Below, in pieces: positions 51,359-58,701 of a DNA stretch of 64,000 nt. Under the pieces are notes generated by a model. It saw nothing but the letters and a program-made list of their open reading frames with translations, had not been told where the DNA came from and did not search any database. The position numbers and the translations under genes were made by a program. Origin of the DNA: Marihabitans asiaticum (GTDB taxonomy: Bacteria; Actinomycetota; Actinomycetes; Actinomycetales; Dermatophilaceae); assembly GCF_007828725.1 (NCBI RefSeq), contig NZ_VIUW01000001.1, positions 620,001-684,000 of the forward strand. Reading direction: 5' to 3'. Position 1 is the stretch's first letter. Every line of letters starts with the position of its first letter.

Positions 51359-52718
51359 CGAGAACCCTCTCTTCCGGGACCTCGTAGCGCCGAGGTCGGT
51401 TGCGCAGCGCCAGCGCGGCGCCGAGCGTGATCGGACCGAGCCTGCCGAAGAACATCAGCCCGATGACGATGAGCTGACCGCCGACCCCGAGCTCGGGGGT
51501 CAGTCCGGTGGACATCCCGACGGTGGCGAAGGCCGAGACCGCCTCGAAGAGGACCGCGTCGAGCTCGGCGTCGGTGGCGATGAGCAGCCCGGCGGTGCCG
51601 GTCGCGACCCCGCCGACCGACAGCAGGGCGACGGTCAGCGCCTGCCGGATCGTCGCCGACGGCAGGCGCCGGTGGAAGGCGTGCACCGTCGGCTCGCCGC
51701 GCAGCTCGGCCCAGATGACGAAGCCGAGCAGGGCGAAGGTGCCGACCTTGAGCCCGCCGGCCGTGCCGGCGCTCCCGCCGCCGACGAACATCAAGGCGTC
51801 GAGGGTCAGCAGGGTCTCGGGGTGCAGGTCGCCGATGGACACGCTGTTGAAGCCGGCAGTGCGCGCGACGACTGACTGGAATGCCGAGGCCATCACCCGA
51901 CCGCCCGGCGAGAGCGCCCCGAGCGTCTTCGGGTTGGTCCACTCGAAGACGGCGAAGGCGAGCGCCCCGGCCACCCACAAGAAGACCGACACCCAGACGG
52001 TCACGAGCATGTGCACCGACCACCGTCCGACCCGGAAGAGGTGACGGCGCAGACCCCACAGCACGGGGAACCCGATGCCGCCGATCATCACCGCAGCCAT
52101 GAGCGGCAGGTTGATCAGCGGGTCCTGCGCCCACGGCGTGATGCTGTCGGCGCGCAGCCCGAAGCCGGCGTTGTTGAACGCCGACAGGCTGTGGAAGAAG
52201 CCGTGGTAGGCCGCCTGACCCACCGGCATGTCGTAGCCGAGCCAGAAGCGCAGGAAGAGGGCGATCGCGACGACACCCTGGACGAGCAGGGTCACCCGGG
52301 CGATGCCGCGCAGCACGAAGCGGGCCTCCTCGTGCTCGACCGCGCGGGACTCGGCCTGGCTGAGGATCGAGGTGGCGCCGGTGAGCCGCCGCCCGAGGAG
52401 GAGGACGAGCAACGACGCGGCCGACATCACGCCGAAGCCGCCCACCTGGATCAGGGCGAGGATCACCCCTTCGCCGAAGGCCGACCAGTGGGTGGCGGTG
52501 TCGACGGTGACCAGACCGGTGACGCAGGTCGCGGACGTCGCCGTGAAGAGCGCGGTGATGAGGTCGGTGCTCTGCCCCTCCTCGTGCGCGATGGGCAGCC
52601 GGAGGAGGAGGGTCCCCAGGGTGATGAAGGCGGCGAAGCCGGTGAGCACCGACCGCGCGGGGTTGGCCAGCAGCAGGTCGATCGCTCGGCCCGCAGGAGT
52701 GCGTGCTCCTCGATCCAC
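51351..52718 (-). CDS. TrkH/KtrB-type potassium transporter subunit
   Basis: A 455-residue channel protein with four M1-P-M2 repeats. Selectivity-filter sequences can be read in order as TCVTGL, NAGFGL, TAGFNS and TVGMST, each with the filter glycine. GTG 52718 is preferred because TAGAGT lies 8 nt upstream; the frame is open much further but has no coding character there. It imports K+ (or Na+) under control of the RCK protein that follows it. Confidence 0.9.
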   Translation of the reverse strand: MDRGARTPAGRAIDLLLANPARSVLTGFAAFITLGTLLLRLPIAHEEGQSTDLITALFTATSATCVTGLVTVDTATHWSAFGEGVILALIQVGGFGVMSAASLLVLLLGRRLTGATSILSQAESRAVEHEEARFVLRGIARVTLLVQGVVAIALFLRFWLGYDMPVGQAAYHGFFHSLSAFNNAGFGLRADSITPWAQDPLINLPLMAAVMIGGIGFPVLWGLRRHLFRVGRWSVHMLVTVWVSVFLWVAGALAFAVFEWTNPKTLGALSPGGRVMASAFQSVVARTAGFNSVSIGDLHPETLLTLDALMFVGGGSAGTAGGLKVGTFALLGFVIWAELRGEPTVHAFHRRLPSATIRQALTVALLSVGGVATGTAGLLIATDAELDAVLFEAVSAFATVGMSTGLTPELGVGGQLIVIGLMFFGRLGPITLGAALALRNRPRRYEVPEERVLVG

Positions 52719-52726
52719 GAGTCGGG

Positions 52727-52732
52727 ACTCTA
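52727..52732 (-). promoter_or_regulatory. -10 box of the potassium-uptake operon
   Basis: TAGAGT on the minus strand, 8 nt before GTG 52718. Confidence 0.55.
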
Positions 52733-52778
52733 GACCTGCTCTGCGCCGCCGCCGCAACTCGCCGGGCAGGATGTGGCC

Positions 52779-54095
52779 GTGATCTCTCGCCGCGCCGCCC
52801 TGACCGGTGGCGGCGGGCTGCTCGCGCTCGGCGTGGCCGGCGCGGGAGGCGCCTACCGGGACGGTCGGGCTCGGGCCGACGAGCTGTCCTTCGGGGTGAC
52901 CGTGGCGACGACGGTCGGCGAAGGGGGGTGGCGCGCCTCCCGGCGGGGCGTCGAGGAGACCGACCGTGGCCTGCTCGTCGAGGGGCGGCGGACGCTGGAC
53001 GGGCGGGGTGCCGAGGCGGCGGTGGCGGCGCAGGACGAGCTGCTGGCGGGTATCCCGTACGCGCTGCTCGACCCGACCGGTGAGCACCGCGAGCTGCTCA
53101 CGGGGGCGGCGCTGGACCTGTGGGTGCTGTCGTGGCGGCTGCCGGTGGCCGTCGCGGGCTGGGAGGGGCGGTGGCGCTACGCCTGGCCGCGTGACACCGC
53201 GCACGTCGCGGTGGCGTTCGCCGAGCTGGGCGACGTCGGTACGGCGGTCCGCCAGCTGGCGGCGCTGGCCCGGCTGGTCGGGGAGGACCGGGTAGAGGCG
53301 CGGTACCTGCCCGAAGGGGGAGTGCCGGACGGGCGTCATCCGCAGGACGACGGGATCGGCTGGGTGCTCTGGGCGTGCGGGCGGCTGCACGGCACGTGGG
53401 TCGGCGGGCCGTACCGGGACGTCGTGGCGGATCTGGTGCGGCGGTGCGCCCGGATGGGACTGGACCGCCTGGGCGCCGACGGCCTGCCGCGGGTCAGCCC
53501 GGACTACTGGGAGGTGGCGACCTCACGCCTGACCTTGGGGACGGTGGCGCCGATCCTGGCCGGGCTCGAGGCCGCGGTCCCGGTGCTCGCCCGCCTGGGT
53601 GGCGAAGGGGACGTGGGGCTGGCTCGGCGGTGCGCCCGGGCGGCGGAGCGGCTGGAGGAGCGCGCGGCGGCGGTCTTCGGGGCCGCCGGGTGGCCGCGGG
53701 AGCGGGGGCGGACCCAGCGCGACACGGCGATCGCCTTCATGCTGCCGCCGTATCGCTCGGCGGGGGATGCCGAGGGGTCGCTCCGGGCGGCGCTGGACGG
53801 CGCCGCAGGGCGGATGCGACGGGCGAACGGCGGCTACGCGCCGGGTGTGGGGTGGCGCGTCGACGGGGTGGCCTGGACGCCGGAGACCGCGGTGCTTGCG
53901 GGCGCCTGGGCGGGCGATCCGGCGACCCGCGAGCGGGCGCAGGAGACGCTGCGCTGGCTCGACGAGCACCGGACGGTGGCCGGGTCCCTGCCCGAGAAGG
54001 TGCTCGCCGACGGCTCTCCCGCTGGCCCCGCACCGTTGGCCTGGACCGCGGCGTCGGTGGTCCTCGCCCTTCGTGCCCTGAGCGAAGGGGTATGA
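52779..54095 (+). CDS. Tat-exported glycoside hydrolase family 15-like protein
   Basis: A 438-residue protein. The N-terminus MISRRAALTGGGGLLALGV is a twin-arginine signal followed by a hydrophobic core. The mature part is an (alpha/alpha)6-barrel like GH15 glucoamylases: RYAWPRDTAHVAVAFAEL, DDGIGWVLWACGRL, SPDYWEVATSRL (possible general acid) and APLAWTAASVVLALRAL near the end. It may trim glucans or other exopolymers outside the cell. Start GTG 52779 or 52773. The catalytic pair cannot be confirmed by eye. Confidence 0.65.
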   Translation: MISRRAALTGGGGLLALGVAGAGGAYRDGRARADELSFGVTVATTVGEGGWRASRRGVEETDRGLLVEGRRTLDGRGAEAAVAAQDELLAGIPYALLDPTGEHRELLTGAALDLWVLSWRLPVAVAGWEGRWRYAWPRDTAHVAVAFAELGDVGTAVRQLAALARLVGEDRVEARYLPEGGVPDGRHPQDDGIGWVLWACGRLHGTWVGGPYRDVVADLVRRCARMGLDRLGADGLPRVSPDYWEVATSRLTLGTVAPILAGLEAAVPVLARLGGEGDVGLARRCARAAERLEERAAAVFGAAGWPRERGRTQRDTAIAFMLPPYRSAGDAEGSLRAALDGAAGRMRRANGGYAPGVGWRVDGVAWTPETAVLAGAWAGDPATRERAQETLRWLDEHRTVAGSLPEKVLADGSPAGPAPLAWTAASVVLALRALSEGV

Positions 54096-54135
54096 GCGGG
54101 CCCGCGGATGCGTCCGGGCGCGAGAGGATGTGGTC

Positions 54136-54513
54136 GTGACCTCCCTCGTGCGCGCGACTGGCCCGGCGCCGGCCGATGAGGTGTGGCGTCGGTACACGAC
54201 GCCTGACACCTGGTCATCGTGGGCGCCCCAGATTCGGGGTGTGCGGTGCGATGACCCGGTCATCCGACCGGGGACGAAGGGGGAGGTGCTGGCCTCCCCG
54301 GTCGGTCGGATCCCCTTCGTCATCACCGATGTCGACGAGTCGGCACGCCGATGGTCCTGGCGGGTCGGCCCAGGACCTGGGGTACCGCTAGACCACGGTG
54401 TCGACGAGGTGGGCGAGGGCGTCACGGCGTGGGTGGTCGTGCACGCTCCGGCCGTGCTAGTGATCGGGTACCGGCCGCTGGCCTGGTGGGCCCTGCACCG
54501 GTTGGTGAGCTGA
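54136..54513 (+). CDS. SRPBCC-family (START-like) protein
   Basis: A 125-residue protein of the polyketide cyclase/SRPBCC fold: APADEVWRRYTTPDTWSSWAPQI at the N-terminus, then PGTKGEVLASPVG and RRWSWRVGPGPGVPLDHGV strands, ending with a helix. These proteins form a cavity for hydrophobic ligands. No ligand can be named. It follows the GH15-like gene by 40 bp on the same strand. Confidence 0.7.
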   Translation: MTSLVRATGPAPADEVWRRYTTPDTWSSWAPQIRGVRCDDPVIRPGTKGEVLASPVGRIPFVITDVDESARRWSWRVGPGPGVPLDHGVDEVGEGVTAWVVVHAPAVLVIGYRPLAWWALHRLVS

Positions 54514-54586
54514 CGGCACTGGGGGCTACCTGCTGAGTGCCCCGCATCAACAGTCAATGGGCTGATGTTCCCACGCGCGCTAGCTA

Positions 54587-54673
54587 GGGGGCCCATCCAT
54601 CCTGCTTCGCAAGCTCGCAGGATCGGCTGTGCCCCCGGCAGGATTCGAACCTGCGACACCTTCTTTAGGAGAG
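54587..54673. repeat. Left attachment-site repeat
   Basis: 87 bp identical to 57286-57372. It carries the tRNA-Arg 3' half (54630-54673, minus orientation) but not the 5' half, so it is not a functional tRNA. The rest of 54514-54859 shows no gene I can support. Confidence 0.9.
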
Positions 54674-54859
54674 TCGCGAGGGTCCGGTCTGGTCGGTTAG
54701 GAACCGTGCCAACCGCGTGAACTCGGGGTTGTCGCCTTCGGTCGTGGCGGCCGCGGCGTCTGTCGTACGTCCAAAATCCGGCCTTCGCCGGGGCGACTCG
54801 ATCACCAAGTTCCGTCGTGGAAGCCCACGAAGCGCTCGAAGGGCTGCAACCATGCGGGG

Positions 54860-55468
54860 GTGAAACTCCTTGGCCGCTTGGACGGTCTTCTTGGCCTGCT
54901 CATTGGAGTCGTTGCGGGCATCGTGATCGGTTGGGGTATGGGGAGCTGGACTGCTTGTGCTCCCGGACCCGGATGCGAGGTCCGTGTCAACGCCATTGGC
55001 TCCTTAGGAACGTGGGTCGGCGGGCTGGGTACCGTAGGGGCGCTCATCTACGGAGTACGAACGTTCAGGGATGACGCCGCGGAACGAAAGCGTGCCATCA
55101 CCCTGGATTCTCGCCGTAGTGCCGTCAGGTACAAGCCCATGGTCCCGATTAAGTCCAGAGGCACCTACACCAAGGTGAACATCGAGGTGACCAACCAAGG
55201 CGCCGTCGACATGACGGACGTCTCCCTCGTTCTCGACCGTGGCACCGATGCCGAGAAGGTGCTCATGAGCGCGAACCAAGTACACACCGGAAGGGTGTTC
55301 GGCGTAACGGAGTCAGTCGAGGAGCTCGGTCTTCAAGAGCTCCCTACGGAGCCTCAGCAGGCGGCAAACAAGGTCGTCAAAGCTGAGCTAGCCCCTCGTG
55401 TGTCCCTGGTTTTCTCGGTCGGCGGCGAGAGGTTCGTCCGCGTGGGAAGCGACGTTCAGTCGATCTGA
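54860..55468 (+). CDS. Hypothetical membrane protein in the island
   Basis: A 202-residue protein with a GTG start. Helices at about 9-30 and 46-66 are separated by a short Cys-containing loop (TACAPGPGCEV). The rest is soluble: VRTFRDDAAERKRA, then beta-rich VNIEVTNQGAVDMTDVSLVL, which looks like an immunoglobulin-like strand pair. No motif suggests enzyme activity. Codon use is less GC-biased than in the flanks, in line with recent transfer. Confidence 0.6.
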   Translation: MKLLGRLDGLLGLLIGVVAGIVIGWGMGSWTACAPGPGCEVRVNAIGSLGTWVGGLGTVGALIYGVRTFRDDAAERKRAITLDSRRSAVRYKPMVPIKSRGTYTKVNIEVTNQGAVDMTDVSLVLDRGTDAEKVLMSANQVHTGRVFGVTESVEELGLQELPTEPQQAANKVVKAELAPRVSLVFSVGGERFVRVGSDVQSI

Positions 55469-55615
55469 GGAGCTCCACCCGGAGGGTCGACAGAAGCGGA
55501 ACCCCATTCGACGGCATGGAGCTAACCATCAGCGGTCGCTGACGACGTGGGGCAGGCCATCGCACGATGGTGGCGGAGTGCCGGCCGGGGCGCCTCCGGG
55601 TGTGTCGTGGTCCTG

Positions 55616-56353
55616 TCAGATGTGCTCGGCCAGCCACTGGTCGATGCGCCTGCTTCGGCGGTCGACGAAGTCGAGCTGTGCCTCGCGGTAGTCGACGTAC
55701 TCCTGTGTGGTCTGGGGAGACCCGTGGCGCTGGAAGTCGTTGTTGGGAAGGAAGTACCTGACCCTGGCGTAGTCGTCGCTGACGAGGTCCTGTAGGTGGA
55801 AGAAGTCGATGAACTCGTCGAAGCCTTGGAACATGGCGAAGAAGTCCCCGTAGGCGGTGAGGACATCCGTGAGCGGCGACTCGCCGCTGCAGTCGTAGTG
55901 GCGTCGGATGCACTCCAAGGTGAGATCGATCCGATCGGCGATCGCGGAGCGAGTGCCACGCGCTTGGTTGATCGTGGGCCTATCGGACGCTCGCACGGGC
56001 CAGATCATCGTCTGGGCGATCGTGTAGGGCTGCCCGAGGTACCTGCTTCGCTGCTCGTCGGTGAGGCCGCTGACGGCCTGGACCAAGGGCGCGGGTCGCA
56101 GCCAGCTGCCGTAGGAGTGGGTAATGGCATCGCTGCCGAACCAGAGCCTCGTTTCGCCGTCCTGGTGGATCAGGTAGCCCTCGTTCCTCCGAGATGGAAG
56201 AGTGAGGCGGATGGCTCGCCCAGATCGCAGGGGCTTTGACCACAGCAACTGATGAAACCGCCGCAAGGAGTCGCTGCGGTGGTCCGGGTCCTTCCCCTTG
56301 GGGGTATCAGCGAAGAAGTCGTGCTCAACGTCGAGCCAGGGAGCCGCATCCAC
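55616..56353 (-). CDS. Unknown protein, DUF6994-like, in the island
   Basis: A 245-residue soluble protein with a GTG start. The N-terminal part (FFADTPKGKDPDHRSDSLRR, FHQLLWSKPLRSGRAI) and the Ser-Pro-rich turn before ECIRRHYDC resemble an uncharacterised family I know as DUF6994. The C-terminal part is helical with many aromatic residues (FFAMFQGFDEFIDFFHLQDL). No catalytic motif is apparent. As cargo of a tRNA-borne element it could be a defence or fitness gene, but nothing in the sequence shows this. Confidence 0.5.
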   Translation of the reverse strand: MDAAPWLDVEHDFFADTPKGKDPDHRSDSLRRFHQLLWSKPLRSGRAIRLTLPSRRNEGYLIHQDGETRLWFGSDAITHSYGSWLRPAPLVQAVSGLTDEQRSRYLGQPYTIAQTMIWPVRASDRPTINQARGTRSAIADRIDLTLECIRRHYDCSGESPLTDVLTAYGDFFAMFQGFDEFIDFFHLQDLVSDDYARVRYFLPNNDFQRHGSPQTTQEYVDYREAQLDFVDRRSRRIDQWLAEHI

Positions 56354-56699
56354 TCATCCAGTGTCGACCAAGTCCAGGCTGGAGACCAAAGAGAGCCACC
56401 GAACTCATAGCGGAGCAGAGTCGGTCTGAGGGTCGCCGGGTCAAGCGGCCACGCTGGGAGAAGCGTCGTGAGCAGGTGCGGGAGCACCTTCCTGGGCCAC
56501 GGTGCTCGGTTGCCGCTTGAGGCGGTGGCCCGGAGGCCGGATCGTGTAGCGATGGGTCGGTGGCTCGGATGGTGAAGGCGTCTCGGTACTGGACCGGGGC
56601 GCTCTTGCTGTGTGCTGTGCGGGGCCAGGTACGCCCGCCGAGCCCGGAACGGGCGGGGCCGCATGCCCGCGCGCCGGAGGCGCGCCTTGATCTGTAAGA
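56354..56699. other. No recognisable gene
   Basis: About 350 bp between the DUF6994-like gene and the integrase remnant. No reading frame with coding character, no hairpin of note. Probably decayed element DNA, perhaps the lost N-terminal part of the integrase. Confidence 0.5.
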
Positions 56700-56700
56700 G

Positions 56701-57166
56701 GTGAACTCGGCAGAACCGTTACCGCAACAACCCGCAGAGCAGCCGGTAGGGAGGCCAGCGCCTCAATCGCCGCTCGATGTCGGCGCCGACTTGCACAGTG
56801 ACCCCATCAACGTTTCGCGGTCGAGAAGGACGCTGCATGTCTGCACTGGGTGGGGGCGAAGGGACCTGGTCTTCCCGTCGCCTGAGGACACTTACATGCG
56901 CAGTCGCAACTGGCGGCGTCGGTCAGGGTTCGACTCGGCTCGCGCCTCGCTCGGCCTGGACGAGGTGACACCGCACGACCTGCGGCGGACCTTCGGGAGC
57001 CTGGCTCGGATGGCGGGTGCTGACCTGCGATTCATCCAGAAGGCCATGGGCCACGGTTCGATCACCACGACGGCTCGCTCGGAGTTACGCGCACCTCTAT
57101 GACGACGAGCTCGACGCTGTCGCGAGGGCTCTAGACGGGCTCGGCGGAGGGTCTTCTGAGGCGTGA
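56701..57166 (+). pseudogene. Tyrosine recombinase (integrase) remnant
   Basis: Only the C-terminal catalytic part remains. DLVFPSPEDTYMRSRNWRRR leads into the H-x-x-R motif of TPHDLRRTFGSLARMAGADL and the QKAMGHGSITTTA block. The segment with the nucleophile, YAHLYDDELDAVARALDGL, continues in the +1 frame from about 57086 to a stop at 57164, so a frameshift near 57080 separates the Arg/His motifs from the tyrosine. The N-terminal core-binding domain is absent. It lies next to the tRNA end of the element, as integrases do. Confidence 0.85.
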
Positions 57167-57285
57167 CCCGGCCATAACCCGGCCACAGCCGGCCCTAGCG
57201 AGTGCTTCCCAGATCCGAGAAACCCGGAATCAAGCAGTGCCCCCGTCGGCGCTCTCACTCCGTTCGAGCACCTGTTACTTCTGCC

Positions 57286-57372
57286 GGGGGCCCATCCATC
57301 CTGCTTCGCAAGCTCGCAGGATCGGCTGTGCCCCCGGCAGGATTCGAACCTGCGACACCTTCTTTAGGAGAG
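57286..57372. repeat. Right attachment-site repeat
   Basis: 87 bp identical to 54587-54673. It spans the tRNA-Arg gene from the anticodon stem to its 3' end plus 43 bp downstream, including an ATCCTGC/GCAGGAT hairpin that may end tRNA transcription. Confidence 0.9.
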
Positions 57373-57400
57373 AAGTGCTCTTCCCCTGAGCTACGAGGGC
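57329..57400 (-). tRNA. tRNA-Arg (anticodon CCT)
   Basis: A 72-nt cloverleaf on the minus strand: acceptor GCCCTCG / CGGGGGC with one G-U pair, D-arm GCTC..GAGC, anticodon stem CTTCT / AGAAG around loop CTCCTAA, and T-arm with GGTTCGAATCC. Anticodon CCT reads AGG arginine codons. CCA is not encoded. The 3' half is duplicated at the far end of the island, so the intact copy was kept on integration. Confidence 0.95.
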
Positions 57401-57440
57401 GTGGCCGCTACCCGGGCGGCCCCGGACAGAGTACTTGGCC

Positions 57441-57446
57441 TAGCCT
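57441..57446 (+). promoter_or_regulatory. -10 box of the MFS gene
   Basis: TAGCCT, 6 nt before GTG 57453; leaderless. Confidence 0.55.
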
Positions 57447-57452
57447 GCCGCC

Positions 57453-58691
57453 GTGACCGGCCACCCTGCGCAGACGAGGACCATCCTCACGTTGGTCACG
57501 TCACAGACGATGGGAGCGCTGGGGCAGGGGGCGGGGGTCACCGTCGGTGCGATTCTCGCCGCCGATCTCTCCGGCTCCGAGGCGCTCGCGGGCTTCGGCG
57601 GCACCGCGCAGGTGCTCGGTAGCGCCATCTTCGCGGTGATCATCGCCGGGATCATGGCCGAGCGTGGCCGCCGCCCCGGCCTGCGCACCGGCTACCTCCT
57701 CGCCACCCTCGGCGGGCTCGGGATGATCGCCGCCGCCGTCTTCGGCAACTTCCCGCTCCTGATCCTCGCCAGCCTGCTCCTCGGCGCCGGCACCGCAACC
57801 AACAGCCAGGCCCGGTTCGCCGCGACCGACCTCTCTGCCGACGAGCGAAGGGGGAGAGACCTCTCCCTCGTCGTCTGGGCCACCACCGTTGGGGCCGTGG
57901 CCGGCCCCAATCTCACCGGACCGGGCGCAGACATCGCCGACGTCCTCCGCCTGCCGCCGCTGGCCGGCCCCTTCGTCCTGGCCATCGCGGGCTTCCTCCT
58001 CGCCGCGGCCGTGCTGCAGATCTTCCTGCGCCCCGACCCGCTGCTCGTCGCCCGCGCCCAGCACGTCGACCACGACGAGCCGGGTCGCACCCGCGGAGGG
58101 GTCCGGCAGGGGCTGCGCACGATCCGGGCTCACCCCTTCGCCGTCACCGGTCTGGCGGTCATGGCCCTCGGCCACGCGACGATGGTCGCCCTGATGATCA
58201 TGACCCCGCTGCACATGCGCCACGGCCACGCCGAGCTGCATGTCATCGGCCTGACGATCAGCCTGCACATCGCCGGGATGTACGCGCTCTCCCCGGTCAC
58301 CGGGTGGGCGGTGGACCGGCTCGGCGCCCGCGCCGTCGCAGTCACCGGCTCGTGCATCCTCCTCGTCGCGGCGATCTCGGCCGGGATCAGCCCCGACGGC
58401 AGCTCGCTGCCGCTCACCGCAGGTCTGGTCCTCCTCGGTCTGGGATGGAGCTGCACCCTCGTCTCCGGGTCGACCCTGCTGACCCAGGTCATCCCCCTTC
58501 GCGACCGGCCCGCAGCCCAGGGCGTCGCCGACCTCGTGATGGGGCTGACCGCCGCAGCCGGTGGCGCGCTGGCGGGTGTCGTCTTCGACCGGCTCGGCTA
58601 CGCCGTCCTCGCGGTGGCCGTCGGCCTGCTTGCGGCCCTGGTCGGGGTCGTCGCGCTGCGCCACCGCGAAGGACCGCGCCCGGCGGGCTAA
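57453..58691 (+). CDS. MFS transporter
   Basis: A 412-residue permease with about twelve helices. GIMAERGRRPGLRTGYLL is the loop 2-3 motif, helix 4 has GAGTATNSQARFAATDL, and the second half has GWAVDRLGARAVAVTG. The pattern suggests a multidrug-type exporter. It stands between the tRNA and the large helicase-like gene; the gap of 10 bp to the latter holds that gene's likely promoter. Confidence 0.82.
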   Translation: MTGHPAQTRTILTLVTSQTMGALGQGAGVTVGAILAADLSGSEALAGFGGTAQVLGSAIFAVIIAGIMAERGRRPGLRTGYLLATLGGLGMIAAAVFGNFPLLILASLLLGAGTATNSQARFAATDLSADERRGRDLSLVVWATTVGAVAGPNLTGPGADIADVLRLPPLAGPFVLAIAGFLLAAAVLQIFLRPDPLLVARAQHVDHDEPGRTRGGVRQGLRTIRAHPFAVTGLAVMALGHATMVALMIMTPLHMRHGHAELHVIGLTISLHIAGMYALSPVTGWAVDRLGARAVAVTGSCILLVAAISAGISPDGSSLPLTAGLVLLGLGWSCTLVSGSTLLTQVIPLRDRPAAQGVADLVMGLTAAAGGALAGVVFDRLGYAVLAVAVGLLAALVGVVALRHREGPRPAG

Positions 58692-58694
58692 CCT
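58689..58694 (+). promoter_or_regulatory. -10 box of the helicase-like gene
   Basis: TAACCT, 7 nt before GTG 58702 and overlapping the end of the MFS gene. Confidence 0.55.
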
Positions 58695-58701
58695 CGGGCG
58701 T

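Larger units (their letters stand above)
54587..57372. mobile_element. Small decayed genomic island in tRNA-Arg(CCT)
   Basis: An insertion bounded by exact 87-bp direct repeats (54587-54673 and 57286-57372) that include the 3' 44 bases of tRNA-Arg. Inside are two unknown genes and a broken tyrosine integrase. Its base composition is visibly lower in GC than the flanks and it contains no CGAAGGGG octamer, which is otherwise found every kilobase or so. It has no replication or transfer gene, so it is a remnant or satellite that cannot move alone. Confidence 0.85.

Noticed and set aside
54630-54673. A second tRNA-Arg gene
   Set aside because: Only the 3' half from the anticodon arm is present; the 5' half is replaced by element DNA, so it is an att copy.
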